This document shows positions 57,138 to 64,000 of a stretch of 64,000 bases of DNA, piece by piece (position 1 is the stretch's first letter; every line of letters begins with the position of its first letter). The position numbers and the translations under genes are program-made. The stretch spans positions 62,001-126,000 of the forward strand of contig NZ_JAHLQJ010000010.1 in assembly GCF_018919145.1 (NCBI RefSeq), in the 5' to 3' direction. The DNA comes from Paenibacillus brevis (lineage in GTDB: Bacteria; Bacillota; Bacilli; Paenibacillales; Paenibacillaceae). The notes below the pieces were generated by a model. The model was not told where the DNA came from and did no database searches. It was given only the letters and a program-made list of their open reading frames with translations.

Positions 57138-58373
57138 ATGTCGGAAGAAACGAAGAACGGATTGGAAGCTGCAGAGGTGGCAAGCCAGGAAGAATTGGAA
57201 CAAATCGTATCCTTGAAAAAAGGGGACACAGTAAAAGGAACGATCGTCAAAATTGAGGATAACCAAGCTTATGTGAGCATTGGATATAAATACGACGGCG
57301 TTATTCCTATTCGTGAACTGTCCTCGGTACATTTGGACAACGCGGCTGATGCCGTACAAGTTGGCCAAGAAGTAGAAACAAAGGTTGTCAGCATTGACGA
57401 TGATAAAGAGCGTCTTGTGCTGTCCAAGCGTGCGATTGACAGTGAAAATGCTTGGGAAGAATTGCAGAAGAAGTTCGAATCTCAAGAAACCTTCGAGGTT
57501 ACGGTTGCTGATGTTGTAAAAGGCGGCATCGTTGCCGATGTGGGCGTTCGCGGATTCATTCCGGCTTCGATGGTAGAGCGTCATTTTGTTGAAGATTTCA
57601 GTGATTATAAAGGACGCACACTTCGGGTGAAGGTGAAAGAAATTGATCAGGAGAACAATAAAGTGATCCTGTCCCAGAAGGATGTTCTCGATGAAGAGTT
57701 CGAAGCCAACAAGCTGAAGGTTATGGGCGGCTTGAAGGAAGGCGAAGTCATCGAAGGCACTGTTCAGCGTCTGACTCAATTCGGCGCATTTGTCGATGTA
57801 GGCGGAGTCGACGGCCTGGTGCACGTATCCGAAATCGCTTGGAGCCATGTCGATAAGCCAGCTGACGTACTGTCCGAAGGCGACAAGGTAAAAGTGAAGG
57901 TGCTTAAGGTTGATCCTGAGAAGGGCAAAATCAGCCTGAGTATTAAAGCGGCTACTCCAGGTCCTTGGGAAACGGCAGCTGAGAACTTCAAGAGCGGGGA
58001 TATCGTATCCGGTGAAGTGAAGCGGCTTGTGGCATTCGGCGCATTTGTCGAAATCGCACCTGGCGTTGAAGGACTTGTTCATATCTCGCAAATTTCTCAT
58101 AAACATATCGGTACTCCGCATGAAGTGCTGAAAGAGGGCCAAACGGTTCAAGTGAAGATTCTTGAAGTAAACCCTGGTGAGAAGCGCGTGAGTCTCAGCA
58201 TCAAGGAAACAGAAGATGCTCCGGAACAGGCTCCTAAGAGTGAGAAGCCTGGCAAGGGAAGCAGTGTTCGCAAAGAAGACCTCGGCGATAACCCGAATGT
58301 ATCTCTTAGCAACCAAGGGTTGAGCATTACCCTGGGAGAACGCTTTGGCGACAAGCTGAGCAAATTCAAGTAA
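57138..58373 (+). CDS. ypfD: S1 RNA-binding domain protein YpfD
   Basis: A 411-residue protein with four S1 (OB-fold) repeats at about 30-100, 115-185, 200-270 and 285-355 (for example VEGTVQRLTQFGAFVDVGGVDGLVHVSEIAW-type repeat at 210-240). It corresponds to B. subtilis YpfD, annotated as an S1 homologue although Gram-positive ribosomes lack a true S1. ATTGAGGAGGTAATCAC precedes ATG. The last 50 residues are low-complexity then RxxxLSK. Role in translation or RNA handling is inferred from domains. Confidence 0.93.
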   Translation: MSEETKNGLEAAEVASQEELEQIVSLKKGDTVKGTIVKIEDNQAYVSIGYKYDGVIPIRELSSVHLDNAADAVQVGQEVETKVVSIDDDKERLVLSKRAIDSENAWEELQKKFESQETFEVTVADVVKGGIVADVGVRGFIPASMVERHFVEDFSDYKGRTLRVKVKEIDQENNKVILSQKDVLDEEFEANKLKVMGGLKEGEVIEGTVQRLTQFGAFVDVGGVDGLVHVSEIAWSHVDKPADVLSEGDKVKVKVLKVDPEKGKISLSIKAATPGPWETAAENFKSGDIVSGEVKRLVAFGAFVEIAPGVEGLVHISQISHKHIGTPHEVLKEGQTVQVKILEVNPGEKRVSLSIKETEDAPEQAPKSEKPGKGSSVRKEDLGDNPNVSLSNQGLSITLGERFGDKLSKFK

Positions 58374-58393
58374 TCGGGATAAAGGCAAGCATG

Positions 58394-58436
58394 AATCGGC
58401 GGCCCCTTGAAGCGGGTTCGCCGATTTTGCTTGTTT
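58394..58436 (+). terminator. Terminator after ypfD
   Basis: AATCGGCG and CGCCGATT pair around a 17-nt loop, flanked by a further AAGC/GCTT pair, followed by TTGCTTGTTT. Confidence 0.8.
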
Positions 58437-58564
58437 AGGAAGAATTGGATACAAACGGTTAGCATATGCATGCTTTTTTTGCTATGATGATGTCGATGAA
58501 AAGCAATGCAGGCTTACAGCTGATGCGTTGATGAGATAGAGAAAAGAAACAAGGAGGAATGCGC

Positions 58565-59887
58565 ATGGCAAGACCAGTTGTGGCGATTGTCGGCCGGCCG
58601 AATGTAGGTAAATCCACCGTATTTAACCGGATTATTGGCGACCGTCTGGCCATCGTGGAGGACAAGCCGGGAATCACGCGTGACCGGATCTATGGGACTG
58701 CGGAGTGGAACGGCAAGCCTTTCAGCATCATCGATACGGGCGGTATTGAATTGGATGATGAGGAACCGATTCTTAAGTCGATCCGCATGCAGGCGGAGCT
58801 GGCGATTGAAGAAGCGGATGTCATTGTATTTATGTGTGATGCCAAGACGGGGGTAACAGGTTCAGACGAGGAAGTCGCTGGGCTGCTGTTCCGTTCAGGC
58901 AAGCCGGTTATTGTGGCTGTCAATAAAGTCGACAATATCGGTCGAATGGATAACATCTATGAATTCTATAACCTTGGATTCGGCGAACCCATCGGGGTGT
59001 CGGGAAGCCACGGAACGGGCGTAGGGGATCTTCTTGATGCCATCGTCGATAACCTGCCGGAGCTAGAGGACGTAGAATATGAAGACGATGTAATTCGGGT
59101 TGCTCTGATTGGCCGTCCGAATGTAGGTAAATCCTCACTCGTAAACGCCATTCTCGGCGAAGAGCGCGTTATAGTAAGCGATATTGCGGGCACGACGAGA
59201 GATGCGATCGATACTCCGTTTGAGAAGGACGGGCAAAAATATGTCCTGATTGATACGGCGGGAATGAGAAAACGCGGCAAGGTGTATGAGAGCACGGAGA
59301 AATACAGTGTCATGAGAGCCATGAAGGCAATTGAACGTTCAGATGTTGTGCTTGTGCTTATAAATGGCGAGGAAGGAATCATTGAGCAGGACAAGCATAT
59401 TGCCGGCTATGCTTACGAGGCTGGCAAGGCTGCGCTTTTTGTCGTTAACAAGTGGGATGTTGTCGAAAAGGACGATAAGACAATGCATCAATTCGAACAG
59501 AAGATCAGAGATCACTTCCTGTTTATGACGTATGCACCGGTTGTTTTCCTCTCTGCCAAGACTAAGCAGCGTCTTCACAAGCTTTTGCCGGTCGTTCAGC
59601 ATGTTGCTGATCAACATACGAAGCGGGTTCAGACGCATCTGCTTAATGATGTGGTGTCCGATGCGATTGCCATTAATCCGCCTCCGACAGACAAGGGCCG
59701 CAGACTGCGGATCAATTATATAACCCAAGTGGCGGTAAAACCGCCGACGATGGTGGTATTTGTGAATGATCCGGAGCTGATGCATTTCTCATATGAGCGA
59801 TACCTGGAGAACAAAATCCGGGCTGCCTTTGATTTTGAAGGAACGCCAATCCGGTTGTTTACTCGCCGGAAGTCTGACGAAGGTTAG
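58565..59887 (+). CDS. der: GTPase Der (EngA)
   Basis: Essential 50S-assembly GTPase with two tandem G domains. G1 motifs are GRPNVGKST (about residues 10-18) and GRPNVGKSS (about 182-190), with DTGG and [10 protein letters not shown] switch motifs, NKVD/NKWD specificity motifs, and a C-terminal KH-like domain. AAGGAGG lies 7 nt before ATG 58565, so that start is used and not ATG 58559. Length 440. Confidence 0.97.
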   Translation: MARPVVAIVGRPNVGKSTVFNRIIGDRLAIVEDKPGITRDRIYGTAEWNGKPFSIIDTGGIELDDEEPILKSIRMQAELAIEEADVIVFMCDAKTGVTGSDEEVAGLLFRSGKPVIVAVNKVDNIGRMDNIYEFYNLGFGEPIGVSGSHGTGVGDLLDAIVDNLPELEDVEYEDDVIRVALIGRPNVGKSSLVNAILGEERVIVSDIAGTTRDAIDTPFEKDGQKYVLIDTAGMRKRGKVYESTEKYSVMRAMKAIERSDVVLVLINGEEGIIEQDKHIAGYAYEAGKAALFVVNKWDVVEKDDKTMHQFEQKIRDHFLFMTYAPVVFLSAKTKQRLHKLLPVVQHVADQHTKRVQTHLLNDVVSDAIAINPPPTDKGRRLRINYITQVAVKPPTMVVFVNDPELMHFSYERYLENKIRAAFDFEGTPIRLFTRRKSDEG

Positions 59888-59902
59888 GGGAGTAGGACAC
59901 AA

Positions 59903-60514
59903 GTGATATTACCGATCATAGCTGTTATCGCCTGTTATTTGCTCGGTTCGGTCAGCTTCAGCGTTGTGCTGGCCAAAGGGCTTAAGGGAATTGATATAAG
60001 GCAACATGGGAGCGGGAATGCCGGTGCAACGAATACTCTGCGTGTTCTAGGCAAGGGCCCGGCTATTTTAGTGCTGGCACTGGATGTATTGAAGGGAATT
60101 GCAGCTGTCTGGATAGGACGCTGGCTTGGCGGCAGCTCGGAATGGGTAGCCGCAATCTGTGGTATCGCTGCGATTATCGGCCATAACTGGCCGCTCTATT
60201 TCCGCTTCCGCGGCGGCAAAGGAATTGCTACGACCATTGGTGTTATGGCAACGCTGGCATTTTTCCCAGCGTTTTACGCCGGGATCATCGCGATCCTATC
60301 CATCGTGTTTACGAGATTTGTTTCGCTTGGTTCCCTGATCTTTGTATTCTTAACACCGATATTCCTGCTGATTAGCGGCGAGGTCGGAGCCTACTTCTGG
60401 GCTAGTCTCGTCATCTGTCTGTTTGCCTTCTGGCGGCATCGCACAAATATTGTGAAGATCATTCATGGCAAAGAGAACAAACTTGGATCCAAAGGAGGAA
60501 CTCGCATTGTCTGA
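59903..60514 (+). CDS. plsY: Acyl-phosphate:glycerol-3-phosphate acyltransferase PlsY
   Basis: A 203-residue membrane enzyme that acylates glycerol-3-phosphate. Motifs: LLGSVSFSVVLAKGLKGIDIRQHGSGNAGATNTLRVLG, GHNWPLYFRFRGGKGIATT, and several membrane helices. GTG start after GGGGAGTAGGACACAA. It overlaps gpsA by 8 nt; GpsA makes its substrate, so the pair is functionally linked. Confidence 0.96.
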   Translation: MILPIIAVIACYLLGSVSFSVVLAKGLKGIDIRQHGSGNAGATNTLRVLGKGPAILVLALDVLKGIAAVWIGRWLGGSSEWVAAICGIAAIIGHNWPLYFRFRGGKGIATTIGVMATLAFFPAFYAGIIAILSIVFTRFVSLGSLIFVFLTPIFLLISGEVGAYFWASLVICLFAFWRHRTNIVKIIHGKENKLGSKGGTRIV

Positions 60515-61547
60515 GAAGGCTGCTGTACTGGTAGCAGGCAGTTGGGGAACGGCTCTGGCCAGCGTTCTGGCCGACAAGGGCATAGATGTGAATATTTGGA
60601 CACGTAATGAAGCACAGTGCCGGGAGATCAATGAGCGCCATACGAATGAGCGCTTCTTGCCGGGAGTTGTACTACCGTCCAATCTGGTTGCTGTGACCGA
60701 TATGGAGGCGGCGGTGCGGGGAGCCAGCTCTGTTGTCATAGTTGCTCCTTCGTCTGCAGCGAGAGAGGTTGCTCGTTCGCTGAAGCCTTATTGGAGCGAA
60801 AACATGCTGGTGGTCCATGCTACTAAAGGCTTCGAGACAGAAAGCTTGAAGCGTATCTCAACGGTTATCTCCGAGGAGCTTGAATGTGAAGAAGGAAGGA
60901 TTGTTGTCCTGTCCGGTCCGAGCCATGCGGAAGAGGTCGTCAAGCGCTGTCCGACTACTGTTGTAGTCGCTTCATTGGATGACAAAGAGGCTGCCAAGGC
61001 CCAGGACTTGTTCATGCATTCCTATTTCCGTGTATACACAAATCGGGATATGCTGGGGGCAGAGCTTGCCGGAGCATTCAAGAACATTATTGCACTGGGT
61101 GCAGGGATGTCTGACGGGCTTGGCTACGGGGATAATGCCAAGGCCGCGCTGCTGACCCGCGGATTGGCCGAAATTACTCGTATCGGTGTTGAGATGGGGG
61201 CGAATCCACTTACGTTTGCCGGGCTTGCCGGAGTCGGTGACCTTGTCGTAACAGCTACAAGTAAGCACAGCCGGAACTGGCGGGCCGGATTCATGCTTGG
61301 CGAGGGGACACCGCTGGATCAGGTGCTCTCGTCCATGGGCATGGTCGTGGAGGGGATTCGTACAACCAAAGCTGCATATACGATCTCTGAGAAATACCAG
61401 GTGCAAATGCCGATTGCGAGCCAAATATATCATGTGCTGTTTGAAGGGATGAATCCGAAGACGGCAGTCGAAGCGCTGATGGGGCGTGACCGCAAGACGG
61501 AGATGGAAATGATGTCGATCGAAACCTGGGAGCAGTGGCACAGCTGA
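60507..61547 (+). CDS. gpsA: Glycerol-3-phosphate dehydrogenase [NAD(P)+] GpsA
   Basis: Makes glycerol-3-phosphate from DHAP for phospholipid synthesis. AAAGGAGGAACTCGCA precedes TTG 60507 (346 aa); the longer frame from 60465 lies in plsY. NAD-binding motif VAGSWGTALA (V9 to G14) has Val in place of the first Gly of GxGxxG. Other motifs: SGPSHAEEVVKRCPT, ELAGAFKNIIALGAGMSDGLG with catalytic Lys, and LAGVGDLVVTATSKHSRNWRAG. Confidence 0.96.
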   Translation: MSEKAAVLVAGSWGTALASVLADKGIDVNIWTRNEAQCREINERHTNERFLPGVVLPSNLVAVTDMEAAVRGASSVVIVAPSSAAREVARSLKPYWSENMLVVHATKGFETESLKRISTVISEELECEEGRIVVLSGPSHAEEVVKRCPTTVVVASLDDKEAAKAQDLFMHSYFRVYTNRDMLGAELAGAFKNIIALGAGMSDGLGYGDNAKAALLTRGLAEITRIGVEMGANPLTFAGLAGVGDLVVTATSKHSRNWRAGFMLGEGTPLDQVLSSMGMVVEGIRTTKAAYTISEKYQVQMPIASQIYHVLFEGMNPKTAVEALMGRDRKTEMEMMSIETWEQWHS

Positions 61548-61556
61548 GCCGTGTAA

Positions 61557-61771
61557 GTTGAACTAAATAAGCTGCATGGAAAGGGCATAAGTGTAAAATG
61601 TTAAAAGCTTTCTGTAAGAAAGCTGCTTCGGAAGCATAAGGCGGGAGCGTTCGCCTTTGTGAGTGGATTTCTACCTTAAACGTCCCTGGTTCAGTTAGAG
61701 AAATCCGCGAACAACAGCGATCGGAAGAACATTTCACTCGTTGCCTCAGCATGCATAATCTTTAGTTCAAC
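61557..61771. mobile_element. 215-bp element with 11-bp terminal inverted repeats (MITE-like or structured RNA)
   Basis: The gpsA-spoVIF interval holds no gene. GTTGAACTAAA at 61557-61567 is the exact reverse complement of TTTAGTTCAAC at 61761-61771. Inside are AGCTTTC/GAAAGCT, GCTTC/GGAAGC, AAGGCG/CGCCTT and GGATTTCT/AGAAATCC hairpins and no ORF. No flanking target duplication is evident, so a miniature inverted-repeat element or a folded RNA are both open. Confidence 0.55.
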
Positions 61772-61799
61772 CGATGTAGACAATCCGCGGCCGCCCAGG

Positions 61800-61826
61800 A
61801 CCTTTTTCGTGAACGCCTCATACACT
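61800..61826 (+). promoter_or_regulatory. Possible late-sporulation promoter of spoVIF
   Basis: ACC at 61800 and CATACACT at 61819, spaced 16 nt, resemble a SigK-type promoter (AC with CATAnnnTA, last base different). The gene's role in B. subtilis is in late mother-cell sporulation, consistent with this. Confidence 0.3.
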
Positions 61827-61855
61827 GTTGGGGAGGACACGGAGGAGGCGAGAGC

Positions 61856-62128
61856 ATGGGCAAAGTTTCCAAGGATGCGCTGAGTGCAATCAATAAAAAG
61901 ACAGGTAAAAATATAACCGAAGGTGCGGTCAAAAAATTGGCCGGTACGGTAAAGCCTTCCACAATGCAGAATGAGGCTGAGCTTCGCAAGCTGATCAAGC
62001 AGGTTTCATCCATGGCGAAGGTTCCTGTGACTGAGAGCACGGTCAATGAAATTGTTGCAGCGGTCAAGAAAAGCGGAATGAATCCATCCAACATGGAAGC
62101 CTTGATGAAACTGATGTTGAAGAAGTAA
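61856..62128 (+). CDS. spoVIF: Stage VI sporulation protein F
   Basis: A 90-residue protein, close to the B. subtilis SpoVIF length. Opening MGKVSKDALSAINKKTGKNI, then MQNEAELRKLIKQVSSMAKVP and NPSNMEALMKLMLKK. SpoVIF is involved in spore-coat assembly through GerE stability in B. subtilis. GAGGAGGCGAGAGC precedes ATG. Confidence 0.88.
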   Translation: MGKVSKDALSAINKKTGKNITEGAVKKLAGTVKPSTMQNEAELRKLIKQVSSMAKVPVTESTVNEIVAAVKKSGMNPSNMEALMKLMLKK

Positions 62129-62157
62129 AACGAAGTTTAGTTGAAACTTGTAATTGG

Positions 62158-62200
62158 CAGTCCCGGTTGGAAGCTCTAGCTTCAAACGGGGCTTTTTTTT
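62158..62200 (+). terminator. Terminator after spoVIF
   Basis: Imperfect stem AGTCCCGGTTGGAAGC with GCTTCAAACGGGGCT, 4-nt loop, followed by TTTTTTTT. Confidence 0.85.
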
Positions 62201-62210
62201 GTGCTATAAT
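62181..62210 (+). promoter_or_regulatory. Promoter candidate for the DUF2768-like gene
   Basis: TATAAT at 62205-62210 with TGC before it (extended -10) and TTCAAA 18 nt upstream as a weak -35. It overlaps the previous terminator. Confidence 0.5.
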
Positions 62211-62257
62211 ATTTATCATAATCAGTTCACGCCAATAGAATTGGGAGTGTTAAGTGT

Positions 62258-62437
62258 ATGGATCCGATGACAAAAATGTGGCTGTCCTTGGCCGCCCTGC
62301 TTGTAATGGGCTTGTCCGTATTTCTGATCACATTTGCCAGGACCAAGACGAAGGGGATTATCCGCGGCTTGCTGTCGCTGTTTGCCTTTGTGATTATGGT
62401 TGCCGGGTTTCTGGCGGGGCTGGTGTCAATCACCTGA
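62258..62437 (+). CDS. DUF2768-like small membrane protein (59 aa)
   Basis: A 59-residue two-helix membrane protein: MDPMTKMWLSLAALLVMGLS with VFLITFA, a basic loop RTKTKG, and LLSLFAFVIMVAGFLAGLVSI. Position after gpsA and before a YphF-like lipoprotein matches YphE (DUF2768) of B. subtilis. Function unknown. Confidence 0.75.
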   Translation: MDPMTKMWLSLAALLVMGLSVFLITFARTKTKGIIRGLLSLFAFVIMVAGFLAGLVSIT

Positions 62438-62471
62438 CCAGATCAGGGAAGAACGGGAAGAGGTTTAAATC

Positions 62472-63086
62472 ATGAGAATCCAGCAAGATGACACATTGGC
62501 TTCAGAGTTGCTGAAAGCGCTTTGTCTCCTTCAAAAGCGACTTGAATTTGCTGAAGTTCCCTGGGTATTGGGCGGCAGCTGCGCCTTATGGCTGCAAGAG
62601 GTTGCCCTTTCTTCGCTGCCTCGCGATATCGATGTGTACACAGATGATCGGCATGTCCCGATTCTCCATGAGCTCCTGCTCGACCTGGCAATGGATGAGC
62701 CGACTCTGGATGAGAGCGGAATCTACAGTTCCAGATTAAGTCACTACCGGTTGGGCGAATATACCGTGGAATTGGTTGGAGGCTTCCGGATTGTCACGGA
62801 CTCATCTTCTTATTTGACCGAGGTCGAAGAGGTTCTTGCTCCTGCTGCTTGCCAGACCAAGCTGGACTCTGCTAAAGGAGAATTGCCCCTGATGCCTCTT
62901 TCTCATGAGCTGGTGTTCAATATCCTCCGCTCACGTCCAGATCGTTACAGGGCCGTTGCCGATGCCATGGCAAGGGAGCCGAAGCAGCATGCCGCATCAT
63001 TAGGGACATTAATTCGGAATAATTCTTGGAGCGAAGCCCATCTGCATCTAATCAGAGAGCTTTTCCCCTGGGCCGTAGAAGGATAG
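62472..63086 (+). CDS. Nucleotidyltransferase-fold protein (204 aa)
   Basis: A protein of the nucleotidyltransferase superfamily: WVLGGSCALWLQ at residues 31-42 supplies the GGS motif, followed by PRDIDVYTDD with the metal-binding DxD near residue 53. A helical C-terminal region follows, with MPLSHELVFNILRSRPDRY. This resembles aminoglycoside adenylyltransferase-like and other minimal nucleotidyltransferases; the substrate is unknown. Located between the small membrane protein and ferredoxin genes. AGAGGTTTAAATC precedes ATG. Confidence 0.7.
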   Translation: MRIQQDDTLASELLKALCLLQKRLEFAEVPWVLGGSCALWLQEVALSSLPRDIDVYTDDRHVPILHELLLDLAMDEPTLDESGIYSSRLSHYRLGEYTVELVGGFRIVTDSSSYLTEVEEVLAPAACQTKLDSAKGELPLMPLSHELVFNILRSRPDRYRAVADAMAREPKQHAASLGTLIRNNSWSEAHLHLIRELFPWAVEG

Positions 63087-63098
63087 GAGGCCGTATAG

Positions 63099-63455
63099 AT
63101 GGAAGCGCAAGTAACCTTTTATCCGGCTGAGAAGCCGATTAAAGTGCGAATCGGCACAAGCTTGCTGCAGGCTGTTCATAAAGCAAGGATCGCAATGCCC
63201 ACGAGATGCGGAGGAAAGGCATCTTGTATGATGTGCAAGATCCAGGTCGAAGAGGATAGCGCTGCCGCTTTATCTCCTCCTTCTGCTGCGGAGCGGCGCA
63301 AGCTGGGAATGGCGGAGCTGGAAAAGGGGACAAGGCTTGCCTGTCAGTGCAAGGTTCTTGGAGACGCAGCGATCAGACTGCCGGAGAACCCGCTCAAGGC
63401 TGCGATCCGCAGACAGATGGAACTGAATGCACAAGGCCCGGATGAGCTATGGTAA
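63099..63455 (+). CDS. 2Fe-2S ferredoxin
   Basis: A 118-residue plant-type ferredoxin. Cluster cysteines: C37 GGKAS C43 MM C46 (CGGKASCMMC) and a fourth in LACQCKV near residue 84. FYPAEKPIKVRIGTSLLQAVHKA forms the opening fold. GATAGGAGGCCGTATAG precedes ATG. The partner reductase is not in the window. Confidence 0.88.
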   Translation: MEAQVTFYPAEKPIKVRIGTSLLQAVHKARIAMPTRCGGKASCMMCKIQVEEDSAAALSPPSAAERRKLGMAELEKGTRLACQCKVLGDAAIRLPENPLKAAIRRQMELNAQGPDELW

Positions 63456-63485
63456 GCCTTATAACTATGCCCAAGGAGAACAGGT

Positions 63486-64000
63486 ATGCATCGAAATCAT
63501 TGTGCTTCATTAGTCAAAATCATGCTGGCCCCGGTTGCCCTTGCTATACTGCTGTCAGGTTGTCTGTATCGGGAGGCAGTGCAGCAGAATCCTTCAGATG
63601 CCTATCGTGAGAGTGTGAACCGAATCCAGCTTGCTGTAGACCAGTACCAGAGCGAGCACGAACTCCTTCCTCTAATAACCCCTTCCGAGGAGACGCCGAA
63701 GTATGAGAAGTTTCGGATAGATCTGGCTTTGCTGCTGAAGCAAGGATATCTGGAGTCAATTCCTCAAGCTGCCTTTGAGAACGGGGGAAGCGTCTATTTT
63801 CTCATTCAAAATGAAGAGCTCGACCCTGTTATCAAGATCATGGATTTGACGACGGTCCAGTATGTCAATGATGTTGAGCGGCTGGCCGCCAAATACCGGG
63901 AGCAGCAGGGAGGCGCCCTGCCTGTAGAGAAGGAAAACGGGGAATTACCGGAAGGAATACGTATGGTCGATTTGAAGGCCATTGGTGGGAAGGACTATGT
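63486..64000 (+). CDS. YphF-like lipoprotein, 5' part
   Basis: The frame runs into the window edge, so the C-terminus is missing (171 codons visible). AAGGAGAACAGGT precedes ATG. The signal sequence ends in lipobox AILLSGC (Cys25 or so). The mature part (VNRIQLAVDQYQSEHELLPL, YEKFRIDLALLLKQGYLES) is helical and hydrophilic. In B. subtilis yphF lies between yphE and spoIVA, so spoIVA probably follows outside the window. Function unknown. Confidence 0.75.
   Translation, partial: MHRNHCASLVKIMLAPVALAILLSGCLYREAVQQNPSDAYRESVNRIQLAVDQYQSEHELLPLITPSEETPKYEKFRIDLALLLKQGYLESIPQAAFENGGSVYFLIQNEELDPVIKIMDLTTVQYVNDVERLAAKYREQQGGALPVEKENGELPEGIRMVDLKAIGGKDY

Noticed and set aside
57069..58454. 461-codon minus-strand ORF opposite ypfD
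   Set aside because: It is entirely antisense to the clearly coding S1-repeat gene, has no ribosome site, and its protein is Phe/Leu/His-rich as expected from reading the complement of a coding frame.
1..64000. tRNA and rRNA genes
   Set aside because: I looked for conserved tRNA arms and CCA ends and for rRNA blocks and saw none; a covariance scan was not possible here.

Overview
The window is a low-to-mid GC Firmicute chromosome, most likely Paenibacillus or a close relative. It holds endospore genes (spmA, spmB, dacB, ytfJ/gerW, ypeB, prsW, spoVIF), an FMN riboswitch and a serine T-box, and its gene order (scpAB, dacB-spmAB-rluB-resABCDE, serA, prsW-ypeB-cmk-ypfD-der-gpsA) follows the Bacillus/Paenibacillus arrangement. 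Shine-Dalgarno sequences are strong (AAGGAGG) and TTG/GTG starts are common. Species is inferred from gene content and layout, not from a marker gene.

Bases 1 to about 21,430 are the early/replication half of a prophage or phage-derived island. Nearly all genes are on the plus strand with overlapping or touching ends. The order is: small unknown genes, a MazF/PemK-like toxin with an overlapping acidic ORF, an SbcC-like ATPase, a RecT-like annealing protein, an MBL-fold hydrolase, a replication initiator carrying origin-like iterons, a helicase loader, a DnaB helicase, a phage DNA clamp, a RuvC-like resolvase, a J-domain protein, a cytosine-5 DNA methyltransferase, an N4/N6 DNA methyltransferase broken by a G8 run, an ASCH protein, a GNAT/Mom-like protein, a PD-(D/E)XK protein, a degenerate metallopeptidase-like protein, an ArpU-type regulator and a small HTH protein. 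No integrase, terminase or structural gene is in view. The module stops at a terminator about 210 bp before the FMN riboswitch of the host riboflavin operon. Several phage proteins end in QxxLF-type peptides, the kind that dock on sliding clamps, and one ends in an SSB-like DDLPF tip.

Bases 21,641 to 27,120 carry the FMN riboswitch with ribD-ribE-ribBA-ribH, then scpA-scpB of the condensin complex. At 27,153-34,378 a carbon-use island sits between scpB and the sporulation/cytochrome cluster: a GH52 beta-xylosidase on the minus strand, a divergent AraC regulator, a YesM/YesN-type two-component pair and a lipoprotein sugar-binding protein behind two cre-like sites, but no ABC permease genes.

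Bases 34,492-44,997 run ytfI, ytfJ/gerW, dacB, spmA, spmB, rluB, resA, resB, resC, resD, resE: spore maturation followed by cytochrome c biogenesis and its redox two-component control. On the minus strand lies serA with a serine-specific T-box leader. Next come a membrane-anchored unknown, a CPBP protease, a polysaccharide deacetylase lipoprotein, mecA and prsW. Where Bacillus subtilis has sleB, between prsW and ypeB, this window has a 49-residue Cys-rich ORF and 2.5 tandem copies of a 184-bp structured repeat.

Bases 52,717-64,000 hold ypeB, a GNAT-like remnant, a PilZ protein (YpfA/MotI type), a small membrane protein, cmk, plsC, ypfD, der, plsY, gpsA, a 215-bp element with perfect 11-bp terminal inverted repeats, spoVIF, a DUF2768-like membrane protein, a nucleotidyltransferase-like protein, a 2Fe-2S ferredoxin and the start of a YphF-like lipoprotein cut by the window end.
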